A stretch of DNA of 64,000 nucleotides, from positions 3,410,001 to 3,474,000 of the forward strand of contig OZ241738.1 in the NCBI GenBank assembly GCA_965200925.1. Direction: 5' to 3'. The DNA comes from WTGU01 sp965200925 (GTDB lineage Bacteria > Pseudomonadota > Alphaproteobacteria > UBA828). The translations under genes were made by a program, and so were the position numbers. Positions 1-8,301 of the stretch are shown in pieces. Position 1 is the first letter of the stretch, and every line of letters starts with the position of its first letter. The notes under the pieces are model-generated. The model saw only the letters and a program-made list of their open reading frames with translations. It had not been told where the DNA came from and ran no database searches.

Positions 1-942
1 AGGCTGCAACGGGCCGTGCTCGCGGCGTGGGCCGAGAGGAACGCTCCGGATTTCGCCGGCGAGATCGCCGCCTTAAGCGCCCGGCTCGCCGCGCCGCGCG
101 GCCCCGTCTGCGGCATCGCGCTGGACCGGCCGCGCCTGATGGGCGTCCTCAACGTCACCCCGGACAGCTTCTCTGACGGCGGCGATTACGCCGCGCCCGA
201 GGCGGCGGTGGCCTGCGGCCGGGCGATGGCCGCGGCGGGTGCCGACATCATCGACGTCGGCGGCGAATCGACCCGGCCCGGCGCCCGCCCGCCGAGTGAG
301 GCGGAGGAGCTTCGTCGCGTCGTCCCGGTCGTCCGCCGGCTCGCCGCCGAGGGGCTGGTGGTCTCGATCGACACTCGCCGCGCGGCGGTGATGGCGGCGG
401 CGCTCGAGGCCGGCGCGCGCCTCGTGAACGACGTGAGCGCTCTCTGCCATGACCCTCGGGCGCGTGCGGTCGTCGCGCGGTCCGGCGCCTGGGTCGTGCT
501 CTCCCACATGCGGGGCACGCCCGAGACGATGCAGCGGGCGCCCCGTTACGACGACGCGAGTCTCGACGTCTTCGACGCGCTGGAGGCGCGCGTGCGCGCC
601 GCCGAGGCGGCCGGAATCGCGCGCGGCAGGATCGTCGTCGATCCGGGAATCGGCTTCGCCAAGACTGTCCGCCACAACCTCGAAATCCTGCGCGACTGCG
701 CGTTATTTCACGGGCTCGGCTGCCCGCTCCTCGCTGGCGTTTCGCGCAAGAGCTTCGTCGCGCGGCTGAGCGCGGGCGAGGCGCCGAAGCGGCGGCTGCC
801 CGGCTCGCTGGCGGCGGGGCTTCACATGCTGGGCGAAGGGCTGCATATCCTGCGGGTCCACGACGTGGCGGAGACTCGCCAGGCGCTGGCGGTCTGGCGC
901 GGCATCCGGGCTCCCTTCGGCTTCGCGGAGGCCGCCCAATGA
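1..942 (+). CDS. folP: Dihydropteroate synthase, probably 5'-truncated by the window edge
   Basis: Cytosolic folate-pathway enzyme joining p-aminobenzoate to dihydropterin pyrophosphate. Counting from a GTG at 16, the first family signature GVLNVTPDSFSDGG lies at about residues 43-56 and the second, GGESTRPGA, at about 82-90; later DPGIGFAKT and SRKSF complete the pterin-binding TIM barrel. The frame is open to base 1 without a stop, so the GTG at 16 is only one possible start and the true 5' end may lie outside. It is followed by glmM 34 bases downstream on the same strand, the common proteobacterial folP-glmM pairing, which supports the call. Confidence 0.93.
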   Translation, partial: RLQRAVLAAWAERNAPDFAGEIAALSARLAAPRGPVCGIALDRPRLMGVLNVTPDSFSDGGDYAAPEAAVACGRAMAAAGADIIDVGGESTRPGARPPSEAEELRRVVPVVRRLAAEGLVVSIDTRRAAVMAAALEAGARLVNDVSALCHDPRARAVVARSGAWVVLSHMRGTPETMQRAPRYDDASLDVFDALEARVRAAEAAGIARGRIVVDPGIGFAKTVRHNLEILRDCALFHGLGCPLLAGVSRKSFVARLSAGEAPKRRLPGSLAAGLHMLGEGLHILRVHDVAETRQALAVWRGIRAPFGFAEAAQ

Positions 943-976
943 ATCCTTCCGCAGTATCCCGGAGCGGGCCCGAGCG

Positions 977-2344
977 ATGAAACTTTTCGGCACCGATGGC
1001 ATCCGCGGGATCGCGAACCGGGCGCCGATGACGGCGGAGATCGCGTTGAAGGTCGGGCACGCCGCCGGCGCGCTTTTCCTGAGCGGCGCGCACCGTCACC
1101 GCGTCGTCATCGGCAAAGACACCCGGCTCTCGGGCTACCTGTTCGAGCCCGCCATGACGGCCGGCTTCATCGCCGTCGGCATGGACGTGATCCTGGTCGG
1201 CCCGATGCCCACGCCGGCGGTGGCGATGCTGACCCGCACGCTCCGGGCCGATCTCGGCGTCATGATCACCGCCTCGCACAACCCGTTCGCCGACAACGGC
1301 ATCAAGATGTTCGGGCCGGACGGCTACAAGCTCTCGCCGGACGTCGAAGCGCGGATCGAGGCGCGCGTCGCCGACGGAGGAAGCCCGGCTGCCGCACCCG
1401 ACACGCTGGGGCGGGCGCGCCGCCTCGACGGCGCCGAGGGTCGCTATATAGAGTTCGTCAAGAACAGCTTTCCCGGACGCCCGGGGCTCGAGGGCCGTCG
1501 CATCGTGGTCGATTGCGCCCACGGCGCCGGCTACAAGGTGGCGCCGACCGTGCTGTGGGAGCTCGGCGCCGACGTGATCCCCCTCGGCGTGAGCCCCGAC
1601 GGGCTGAACATCAACCAGGACTGCGGCTCCACGGACGTGGCCGCGCTCCGCGAGGCGGTCGTGGCCCACGGCGCCGATCTCGGCATCGCCCTGGACGGTG
1701 ATGCCGACCGGGTGGTGATGTGCGACGAGAGCGGCGTCGTGCTCGACGGCGACCACGTCATGGCCCTGATCGCGTCCGACTGGGCCGCCGCCGGGCGCCT
1801 GCACGGCGGCGGCGTGGTCGCCACGGTCATGTCCAATCTCGGCTTCGAGCGGTATCTGAAGGACCTGGGCCTCGTTCTCGAGCGCACGAGCGTCGGTGAC
1901 CGCCACGTCGTCGCCCACATGCGGGAGCACGGCTTCAACCTGGGCGGCGAGGCGTCGGGTCACATCGTCATGAGAGACTATTCGACGACCGGCGACGGGC
2001 TGATCGCGGCCCTCCAGGTCCTGGCGGCGCTGTCGGCGACCGGGCGCCGGGCGAGCGACATGGCCGGTCTCTTCGAATCGCTGCCGCAGGCGCTCCGCAT
2101 CGTGCGCATCGATGGGGTCGATCCGCTCGCGAGTCCCCGCGCGCGCGCGGCGATCCAGGATGGCAACGCGCGGCTGGGTGCGCGCGGCCGCCTGGTGATC
2201 CGCAAATCGGGCACCGAGCCGGTGATCCGCGTGATGGCCGAGGGCGACGATGCGGCGCTCGTAGCGGCCGTGGCGGACGAGATCGCCGCCGCCGTCACCG
2301 AGGCGGCGGGGGACGCGGAAGAGGGACGGGCGGCGGCGCGATGA
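977..2344 (+). CDS. glmM: Phosphoglucosamine mutase
   Basis: Interconverts glucosamine-6-phosphate and glucosamine-1-phosphate for UDP-GlcNAc, hence peptidoglycan and LPS synthesis. The 455-residue length is normal. It opens with KLFGTDGIRG, has the phosphoserine loop MITASHNPFADNGIK (active Ser about 100), the magnesium loop LDGDADRV near residue 240 and the C-terminal phosphate-binding loop RKSGTEPVIRVM. The start is the ATG at 977. Its last four bases overlap the ATG of thiD (ATGA), so the two are probably translated in a coupled way. Confidence 0.97.
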   Translation: MKLFGTDGIRGIANRAPMTAEIALKVGHAAGALFLSGAHRHRVVIGKDTRLSGYLFEPAMTAGFIAVGMDVILVGPMPTPAVAMLTRTLRADLGVMITASHNPFADNGIKMFGPDGYKLSPDVEARIEARVADGGSPAAAPDTLGRARRLDGAEGRYIEFVKNSFPGRPGLEGRRIVVDCAHGAGYKVAPTVLWELGADVIPLGVSPDGLNINQDCGSTDVAALREAVVAHGADLGIALDGDADRVVMCDESGVVLDGDHVMALIASDWAAAGRLHGGGVVATVMSNLGFERYLKDLGLVLERTSVGDRHVVAHMREHGFNLGGEASGHIVMRDYSTTGDGLIAALQVLAALSATGRRASDMAGLFESLPQALRIVRIDGVDPLASPRARAAIQDGNARLGARGRLVIRKSGTEPVIRVMAEGDDAALVAAVADEIAAAVTEAAGDAEEGRAAAR

Positions 2345-3144
2345 ACGGCCGCGTGCTCATCGCCGCCGGTTCCGATTCCGGCGGCGGCGCCGGCATCCAG
2401 GCGGACATCAAGACGGTCACCGCACTCGGCGGTTACGCCGCGACCGCAATCACGGCCCTCACCGCCCAGGACACGCGGACGGTCCATCGCGTCCATGCCG
2501 TGCCGGCGGATTTCGTCACCGCGCAGATGCGGGTCGTCCTTGCCGACGTCGGCGCCGACTGCCTCAAGACCGGGATGATCCACAGCGCGCCCATCGCCGA
2601 GGCGGTCGCCGACGTGGCCGCGCGGGAGGGGGCCGGCATTCCGCTGGTGGTCGATCCCGTCCTCGTGGCGAAAGGCGGCGCGTCGCTCCTCGAAGACGAC
2701 GCCATGCACGCGCTGCGGACGCGGCTGGTGGCCCGCGCCGACCTCGTGACCCCCAACGTCCCGGAAGCCGAGCGGCTCGGCGGGCTTCCCATCGCCACGG
2801 TGGACGACATGGCCCGCGCGGCCGAACGGCTCCACGCGCTCGGGCCGCGCGCCGTCCTCGTCACCGGCGGCCACCTCGATTCGGACCGCATCACCGACCT
2901 CTTGAGCCACGAGGGCGGCGTCGAGCGGTTCGAAGCGCCGCGCATCGAGAGCCGCCATACCCACGGCACGGGCTGCACGCTCGCCGCCGCCGTCGCCGCG
3001 GGAATAGCGCAAGGGATGACGCTCGTCGATTCCGTGGCGCGCGCGCGGCGCTATCTCCGGGCGGCGATCGCGAACGCCCCCGGCTACGGCGCCGGCCACG
3101 GCCCGGTCGATCACGGGGTGACGGTGACGTCTGCCTTGCCGTGA
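2341..3144 (+). CDS. thiD: Hydroxymethylpyrimidine/phosphomethylpyrimidine kinase
   Basis: Ribokinase-fold kinase that phosphorylates HMP and HMP-phosphate for thiamine synthesis or salvage. The substrate loop GSDSGGGAGIQADIKT sits at the N-terminus (about residues 10-25), and the C-terminal anion-hole motif THGTGCTLAAA is intact. 267 residues is the usual length. Start ATG overlaps the glmM stop by four bases. No other thiamine gene is in the window. Confidence 0.95.
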   Translation: MNGRVLIAAGSDSGGGAGIQADIKTVTALGGYAATAITALTAQDTRTVHRVHAVPADFVTAQMRVVLADVGADCLKTGMIHSAPIAEAVADVAAREGAGIPLVVDPVLVAKGGASLLEDDAMHALRTRLVARADLVTPNVPEAERLGGLPIATVDDMARAAERLHALGPRAVLVTGGHLDSDRITDLLSHEGGVERFEAPRIESRHTHGTGCTLAAAVAAGIAQGMTLVDSVARARRYLRAAIANAPGYGAGHGPVDHGVTVTSALP

Positions 3145-3212
3145 GGGCCGCGCAAGGATCGGGTGGCCGGGCCTCTTCGCGCTCGCTACGCTCCGGTCTC
3201 GGGAGGCGCACC

Positions 3213-4094
3213 ATGGCGTTTGAACGGACGGACATCGAGCGGAACGCCCGCGACTACGCCCGGGTCGAGGCCGCGATCGCTTGGCTGGAGAGCTATTTTC
3301 GCGATCAGCCGGAGCTCGGCGACGTGGCGGGAGAAGTCGGCCTGAGTCCCTGGCATTTCCAGCGCCTGTTCCGGCGTTGGGCGGGGATTTCGCCCAAGCG
3401 CTTCGGCCAATTCCTGACCCTCGACTACGCGAAGGCGCGGCTCGCCGACTCGGCCTCCGTCCTCGACGCCGCCTACGACGCGGGCCTTTCCGGCCCCGGC
3501 CGGCTGCACGATCTCTTCGTCGCCTGCGAGGCGATGAGCCCCGGTGCCTTCAAGAGCGGCGGCGGTGTCGACATCGTCTATGGCGTGCACCCGAGCCCCT
3601 TCGGCCCGTGCCTGATCGGGCTGACCGCGCGCGGCGTCTGCGCCTTGGGCTTCGCGGACGCGGACGCCGAAACGGTCCGCACCCGGTTCGAGCGGCGCTG
3701 GTCCGCCGCCCGCTTCCGCGAGGACCGCCAAGTCACCGAGGCGGTCGCGGCGCGCGTCTTCGCGCGACCGGTGCCCTCCGGCGCGCCGCTCAGGCTGGCG
3801 GTTGCCGGCACGAACTTCCAGCTCAAGGTGTGGGAGGCGCTGTTGCGCATCCCGCCCGGCCGGATCGTCTCCTACGAGGCGCTGGCGCGGGCGCTGGGGA
3901 TGCCGCGCGCCGCCCGCGCGGTCGGCAGCGCCGTCGCCGCCAACCCGGTCTCCTATCTCATCCCCTGCCATCGGGTGATCCGCAAATCCGGTCGCTTCTC
4001 CGACTACGAATGGGGCCGCTCCCGCAAGCGCGTCATGCTGGCCTGGGAAGCGGCCCGGGCCGCCTCCGTCGACGGGGATCGGGGCATGGTGTGA
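3213..4094 (+). CDS. AraC-type HTH fused to methylated-DNA--protein-cysteine methyltransferase (Ada-like, without Ada Zn domain)
   Basis: Repair protein that takes methyl groups from O6-alkylguanine, with an attached DNA-binding domain. The N-terminal 110 residues are an AraC helix-turn-helix (VGLSPWHFQRLFRRWAGISP), and the C-terminal part carries the acceptor-cysteine motif IPCHRVI near residue 250 and the preceding winged-helix FQLKVWEAL. The N-terminal methylphosphotriester zinc domain of classical Ada is absent, as in the Ada-like two-domain subfamily. I chose the ATG at 3213 because GGGAGG lies just upstream and the longer frame upstream is arginine/serine-rich filler. Regulation cannot be seen. 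Confidence 0.92.
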   Translation: MAFERTDIERNARDYARVEAAIAWLESYFRDQPELGDVAGEVGLSPWHFQRLFRRWAGISPKRFGQFLTLDYAKARLADSASVLDAAYDAGLSGPGRLHDLFVACEAMSPGAFKSGGGVDIVYGVHPSPFGPCLIGLTARGVCALGFADADAETVRTRFERRWSAARFREDRQVTEAVAARVFARPVPSGAPLRLAVAGTNFQLKVWEALLRIPPGRIVSYEALARALGMPRAARAVGSAVAANPVSYLIPCHRVIRKSGRFSDYEWGRSRKRVMLAWEAARAASVDGDRGMV

Positions 4095-4161
4095 AGACCG
4101 GATGCCCTTGAGCATCCCGAAGGCCGCGCCGCGGTTTTGGTCGGATTGACGGCGGTATAGG

Positions 4162-4198
4162 TTACCGCTACGGTAAGACCCTTCTTCCTACGGAAGAA
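4162..4198. promoter_or_regulatory. Two adjacent short dyads upstream of the nuclease cassette
   Basis: Bases 4162-4176 form a perfect 6-bp inverted repeat (TTACCG-CTA-CGGTAA) and 4182-4198 a perfect 7-bp one (TTCTTCC-TAC-GGAAGAA). Both lie within 65 bases of the start of the gene at 4224, which has a strong GAGGAGG-type ribosome site just after them. They could be operators or small hairpins; nothing in the sequence identifies a binding protein. Confidence 0.4.
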
Positions 4199-4223
4199 AA
4201 CTTCGTTTGAGGAGGTATGAGGA

Positions 4224-4937
4224 ATGAAGACTCCGGAAGAATTATATGATGATATAGAAGATCGCTACCCTGGTCGCCCTGTTTCTCGTTCTAAAAGGCT
4301 TTGGGAGCTCCGGCTTGAGCAATACATCGATCCCAGCAATCGATCTGCGGAAACAATCCTCGAAAAATCCGTTGCCATGTTGGCACAAAAGAAATGTATG
4401 CCTGGGTACTTCAACCAATGTCCAGTCGCTTCGGGGATTTTCGGATCGCATAGTATGAGGAGAAGCGCGGTCGATCTCGTTCACTGGTCTCAATCGAAGC
4501 GTCACGCGCGTCTGATAGAATTGAAGTGGGAGAGCGACGAACCTTCCACCGCGCTGGCTCAGATCCTCGAATATGGCATGTACTACTTGTTTTGCAGGGT
4601 GCATCGGAAGGAGCTACCGCTTCATGACAGGCCGTTGATGCGCGCTCGATATGTCGCTCTGGAAGTTGTTGCTCCCCAAACATATTATTGCATATCCAAC
4701 GAACGGAAATTCATAGAGGAAACGAATGCGCACCTCGACAATCTCGTCAGGTCGAAAACAGATGAACCTCTATCGATATCGCTTCAAGCGCTTGCTTTTC
4801 CCGAAAAGTTCGATCGGATACCGTTCCGGGACGGGAGAGACGCATGTTTGAAGTGTTTGGCGGACAAGTTGACGGATGAGGCCCGAATGGTTCGCGATGC
4901 CTTCGGGGCGTTGACGCCGCCCTGGCCTTCGTCATGA
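4224..4937 (+). CDS. PD-(D/E)XK nuclease-like protein, first gene of a two-gene cassette
   Basis: A 237-residue protein I do not recognise by name. Its middle shows the arrangement of a PD-(D/E)XK nuclease core: an aspartate in SAVDLVHW, then a strand with RLIELKWES (E-x-K) and a following helix with QILEYGMYYLF, a pattern typical of restriction-like endonucleases. Start ATG has GGAGG upstream. Base composition is clearly lower in GC than its neighbours, with more A/T third positions, suggesting recent acquisition. The stop overlaps the start of the next gene by four bases (ATGA). No methyltransferase is nearby, so a classical restriction-modification role is not supported; defence or repair is inference. 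Confidence 0.7.
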   Translation: MKTPEELYDDIEDRYPGRPVSRSKRLWELRLEQYIDPSNRSAETILEKSVAMLAQKKCMPGYFNQCPVASGIFGSHSMRRSAVDLVHWSQSKRHARLIELKWESDEPSTALAQILEYGMYYLFCRVHRKELPLHDRPLMRARYVALEVVAPQTYYCISNERKFIEETNAHLDNLVRSKTDEPLSISLQALAFPEKFDRIPFRDGRDACLKCLADKLTDEARMVRDAFGALTPPWPSS

Positions 4938-5710
4938 GCGTTCGGCGGTTTCTTCCCGGTGTGCCGGGAAAGGAAATAGAGCGCATATACAGGGAGGCGC
5001 CGGGAAACGAGATCGAGAGCGGGAAGTTCGACCACCCGGAATCGTCCGCCGCGCTGGCCGCCAACGCCTTCGGCTATTTTCTCGGGCGGGCGGCGCCTCT
5101 CCCACGCTTGCCCGGCTGCCCGGAGGCGGGGTGGCCGGCCCGGTCGTTGGCGCTGGAGGCGACGGTCCGCTTCCCGTGGTCCGGCGGGAGGCATCCCGTT
5201 CTGGATTGCCTGATCGCGACCTCCGCATCGCTCATCGGCGTGGAGTCCAAGCGATTCGAGCCGTTCAGGACCAAGCGCCCTGCTTCTTTTTCCGATGCGT
5301 ACTGGCGCCCGTGCTGGGGAAACGACATGAGGGGTTACGAGAGCGTGCGCGACCGTCTTCGCGAAGATGGCCATCAGTACCGTTTTCTCGACGCGGCGCA
5401 ACTGGTGAAGCATGCCTTCGCCTTGCGGACGGAGAGCCAACGCGGAAGCGGCCGGCGCCGCAAGCGCGTTCCGACCCTCTTCTATCTTTATGCGGAACCG
5501 CGATCGTGGCCGACGAGCGGAAAACCCGTCCGCAACGAAGAAAGAGCGCGGCACCGGGAGGAGATCGCGGATTTCGCGGGCGCGGTGTCGGGCGATGAAG
5601 TCGGCTTTATCTCCTGCTCATACCAGACGCTCCTCGACGGTTGGATGCGCAGCGGGGACATCGGGATTCGCGAACACGCGCGGGCCGTGCAATCGCACTA
5701 CGCGCCGTGA
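4934..5710 (+). CDS. PD-(D/E)XK nuclease-like protein resembling the PGN_0703 putative restriction endonuclease family
   Basis: 258 residues. The central region has an acidic residue in ALEATVRF, an aspartate in HPVLDCLIA and the E-x-K strand LIGVESKRFEPF, followed by SDAYWRPCWG; this order matches PD-(D/E)XK nucleases and recalls the PGN_0703 family (from memory, unverified). Start ATG lies inside the stop of the preceding nuclease-like gene (ATGA), so the pair is one translational unit. Its GC content is nearer to the host than that of the first gene. Target and biological role are unknown. Confidence 0.66.
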   Translation: MSVRRFLPGVPGKEIERIYREAPGNEIESGKFDHPESSAALAANAFGYFLGRAAPLPRLPGCPEAGWPARSLALEATVRFPWSGGRHPVLDCLIATSASLIGVESKRFEPFRTKRPASFSDAYWRPCWGNDMRGYESVRDRLREDGHQYRFLDAAQLVKHAFALRTESQRGSGRRRKRVPTLFYLYAEPRSWPTSGKPVRNEERARHREEIADFAGAVSGDEVGFISCSYQTLLDGWMRSGDIGIREHARAVQSHYAP

Positions 5711-5796
5711 CGCCCCCGCGCCGGGAGAGCGAAGAATCGATGGCGCGTTCCGCCGCGCGCGCCTACAGTACCCAGGCTCGCTCCCGGAGGCCGCCC

Positions 5797-6258
5797 GTGT
5801 ACAACTGGTATCTCGACGATCTCGAGCCCGGCGCCCGGTTCGAGACCCGCGCCAAGACGTTGAGCGAGGCGGAAATCCTCGATTTCGCCTTCCGCTACGA
5901 TCCGCAGCCGTTCCACATCGACGTCGAGGGCGCGAAAGAGGGGCCGTTCGGCGGGTTGATCGCCAGCGGCCTCCAGACCATGGCCGTGGCCCTGCGCATG
6001 ATGCTCCAGGCCCAGGTCTTCGCGCCCGATGCCAGCATGGGCTCGCCCGGGCTGGAGGAGGTCCGCTGGTTGCGCCCGGTGCGACCGGGCGACACCTTGC
6101 GCGGCCGCGGCGCGATCCTCGAGGCGAGGCCGTCGCGTTCGAAGCCGGACCGCGGCGTCATGCGGTATCGCCTGGAGGTCCTCAACCAGCGCGACGAGCC
6201 CGTGATGACCATGGTCAGCCTCCAGATCCTGCGCCGGGCGCCGGGCGCCGGCGGGTGA
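5797..6258 (+). CDS. MaoC-like (R)-specific enoyl-CoA hydratase family protein
   Basis: Hot-dog fold protein of the MaoC dehydratase family; members hydrate or dehydrate acyl-CoA thioesters. The protein has the early LEPGARFET segment, the catalytic-type FRYDPQPFHID (Asp/His) and the GGLIASGLQTM helix. 153 residues fits a single-domain member. I prefer the GTG at 5797 because GGAGG lies six bases upstream; an ATG at 5740 in frame would add about 19 residues without family resemblance. The stop TGA shares a base with the dsbB ATG. Substrate unknown. Confidence 0.85.
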   Translation: MYNWYLDDLEPGARFETRAKTLSEAEILDFAFRYDPQPFHIDVEGAKEGPFGGLIASGLQTMAVALRMMLQAQVFAPDASMGSPGLEEVRWLRPVRPGDTLRGRGAILEARPSRSKPDRGVMRYRLEVLNQRDEPVMTMVSLQILRRAPGAGG

Positions 6259-6803
6259 TGCGGCCGCTCGCTCTTTTACCGTGGGCGGACAACGCCTGGC
6301 GCCGGCCCGCCGCTCACGCGCGGGCGGCGCGGATTCTCGCGCCCGCGCTCGTCCTGGTGAGCGGCGCGCTGCTGCTCGGCGCCTACCTGTTCCAGCATCT
6401 GGGCGGCCTCGCGCCCTGCCCGTTGTGCCTGGCCCAGCGCTGGCCGCATTTCGCGGTGCTCGCGTTGGGCCTCGCGGCCCTCGCCGCGCCGGGCTGTGCC
6501 CGCGCGGTGCTCGTCGCGCTCTGCGGTGTCGCCTTCCTGGTGACCACCGGCTACGGCGTCTATCACGTGGGCGTCGAGCGGGGCTGGTTCACGAGCGGTT
6601 GCGCGTCGCCGCTCGCCGGCGCCGACATGGCGGACATCGCGGACATCAAGGCGCGTCTCATGGCCGCCCCGGCGAGCCGCTGCGACGAGGTGCCGTTCGC
6701 CCTGGCCGGCGTCTCGCTGGCCGGCTGGAACGCCATCGTCTCCTTCGCGGCGGCGCTCGCGAGCCTCGTGGGTGCGCGCCGCCTGTGGCAGGTGAGCGCA
6801 TGA
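6258..6803 (+). CDS. dsbB: Disulfide bond formation protein B
   Basis: Inner-membrane quinone reductase that reoxidises DsbA. The 181-residue protein shows four hydrophobic segments, the first periplasmic loop pair CPLC (after GGLAP) with QRWPH, and a second loop with cysteines in FTSGCASPL and ASRCDEVPF, as expected for the two redox pairs. Start ATG overlaps the upstream stop (TGATG) and its stop overlaps the coq7 start (ATGA). No dsbA is in the window. Confidence 0.92.
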   Translation: MRPLALLPWADNAWRRPAAHARAARILAPALVLVSGALLLGAYLFQHLGGLAPCPLCLAQRWPHFAVLALGLAALAAPGCARAVLVALCGVAFLVTTGYGVYHVGVERGWFTSGCASPLAGADMADIADIKARLMAAPASRCDEVPFALAGVSLAGWNAIVSFAAALASLVGARRLWQVSA

Positions 6804-7360
6804 CCGGGCCGGCGGTCACCGGCGAAGGCCGCCTGCCGGGCGATCCGACCCGCGAAGAACTGATCGCGCGCATGCTCCGGGTGGACCACGCCGGTGAATA
6901 CGGCGCCCGGCGCATCTACGATGGCCAGCTCGCGGTGCTCGGGCGGAGCGCCGTCGCGTCGGCGATCCGCGAGATGGCGGAGGCGGAGCGGACGCATCTG
7001 GAAGCCTTCGACAGGCTCCTGGTCGAGCGCCGGGTGCGCCCGACGGTGCTCTCGCCGCTCTGGCATACGGCCGGCTTCGCCCTCGGCGCGGCGACGGCGC
7101 TGCTGGGCGCCCGGGCCGCGATGGCCTGCACCGTCGCCGTCGAGGAAGTCATCGAGGCGCATTACGCGGCCCAGATCGAGCGCCTCGGCGCGGACGAGGA
7201 GGCGCTGGCCCGGACCTTGCGCGAATTCGGGGCGGACGAGGCGCGGCATCGCGAGACGGGCCTCGCCCACGGCGCCGAGCGGACGCCCGGCTACCGGGCG
7301 CTGAGCACCGCCATCAAACGAGGCACCAAGCTCGCCATCTGGCTCTCGGAACGCCTGTAG
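6800..7360 (+). CDS. coq7: 3-demethoxyubiquinol hydroxylase (Coq7/UbiF-type diiron)
   Basis: Membrane-associated diiron monooxygenase for the C6 hydroxylation late in ubiquinone synthesis. The ferritin-like diiron ligands are visible: E in HAGEYGARRIY, E-x-x-H in EAERTHLEAF, E in VEEVIEAHY and E-x-x-H in DEARHRETG. 186 residues is normal. The start ATG overlaps the dsbB stop. Pairing with dsbB makes sense since both depend on ubiquinone, though that is inference. Confidence 0.95.
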   Translation: MTGPAVTGEGRLPGDPTREELIARMLRVDHAGEYGARRIYDGQLAVLGRSAVASAIREMAEAERTHLEAFDRLLVERRVRPTVLSPLWHTAGFALGAATALLGARAAMACTVAVEEVIEAHYAAQIERLGADEEALARTLREFGADEARHRETGLAHGAERTPGYRALSTAIKRGTKLAIWLSERL

Positions 7361-7462
7361 CCCCTTCCCCGCGCGCGGGTCCGGAGACCTGCGCACCCAA
7401 ACGAGAGAAAGAGAACCGCCTGCGCGGCGCGCGGGCCCGGAGGCGCGCGCTTCGGAGGGCGT

Positions 7463-8197
7463 TCAGCGGTCGTCCGCCAGGAGGCGGGGCAGGATTGCCG
7501 TTTCCGCGCGCTCCATGTCTTCGGGGAAGTCGATTTCGATCCAGGGGAGGCCGGTCACGTCCGCGAAGCCGAAGGGCGGGGCGGCGGCGCGGAGGACGGC
7601 GCGCAGGGCGTCTTCCATGGGGCGGTCAGCGCCGCCTTCCTCGATCATCCGCCCGGCTTCGTCGGCGAGGCGCCGCGCGGTCGCCGCGCTCAGCCGGAAG
7701 AAGCCGACCGATTCGCCATACGATGCGAACCCCGGAGCGAGCGCCTTGCCGAGATCGGCCGGCACACCGCCCCGGAGGCCGAGCTTGACCGGCTCCACCC
7801 CCGGCTCGAAGGCGCGGTCGACCAGGAGGCAATCGGCGTGGCGCGTGGAAAGAAGGGGGGCCAGGACGCGGCGATCGTAGAGCACGTCGCCGTCCATCAG
7901 GAGGACGTCGCCGCCCGCCGTCAGGGACTCGCGAAGGCGCCACAGTGTGACGATGCTGCCCGCTTCGTAGTCTGGGTTGAGGACGGTCGAGACGTCCGTC
8001 CGCCCGAGCGCCGCGAGCGCGCGCTCCACCGCGAGGGCCTCGTAACCGATGGCGATGGTTGGCGGGGCCACGCCAAGCGCCGAGAGAATCGCCAGATGGC
8101 GCGCCAGCAGAGTGCGCCCGCCGATGCGCAGCAGCACCTTCGGTTTCGCGATCCCCAGGCGCCGGCCCATGCCGGCGGCGAACATGACGGCACGCAT
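7463..8197 (-). CDS. Sugar/alcohol-phosphate nucleotidyltransferase (phosphocholine cytidylyltransferase-like)
   Basis: 244-residue single-domain nucleotidyltransferase. The N-terminal signature MFAAGMGRRLG with KPKVLLRIGG and the metal-binding LLMDGDVLYD resemble LicC-like and inositol-phosphate cytidylyltransferases rather than hexose enzymes; the tail WIEIDFPEDMERAE is typical of this group. It faces a CDP-alcohol phosphatidyltransferase across a repeat-bearing intergenic region, so the pair may activate and attach a lipid headgroup. The substrate cannot be read from sequence. Confidence 0.82.
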   Translation of the reverse strand: MRAVMFAAGMGRRLGIAKPKVLLRIGGRTLLARHLAILSALGVAPPTIAIGYEALAVERALAALGRTDVSTVLNPDYEAGSIVTLWRLRESLTAGGDVLLMDGDVLYDRRVLAPLLSTRHADCLLVDRAFEPGVEPVKLGLRGGVPADLGKALAPGFASYGESVGFFRLSAATARRLADEAGRMIEEGGADRPMEDALRAVLRAAAPPFGFADVTGLPWIEIDFPEDMERAETAILPRLLADDR

Positions 8198-8215
8198 TCG
8201 AGCGCGGAATCCGGC

Positions 8216-8290
8216 GTTGTCGCGGCTTGGCCGCGCGGCAGTTGTCGTGGCTTGACCGCGCGGTGGTTGTCACGGCTTGGCCGCACGCTA
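8216..8290. repeat. Three tandem 25-bp direct repeats in a divergent promoter region
   Basis: Copies at 8216-8240, 8241-8265 and 8266-8290 share GTTGTC..GGCTTG.CCGC and differ at a few positions. Each contains a small inverted repeat around GGCTTGGCC. They fill most of the gap between the nucleotidyltransferase start (8197, minus strand) and the phosphatidyltransferase start (8302, plus strand), a place where a repeated operator could control both genes. Confidence 0.85.
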
Positions 8291-8301
8291 TAAGACGCGC
8301 C

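Noticed and set aside
7361..7462. Terminator between coq7 and the nucleotidyltransferase gene
   Set aside because: Two similar CGCGCGGG-CCGGAG stretches occur but as a direct, not inverted, repeat and no convincing stem-loop with T-run is seen.
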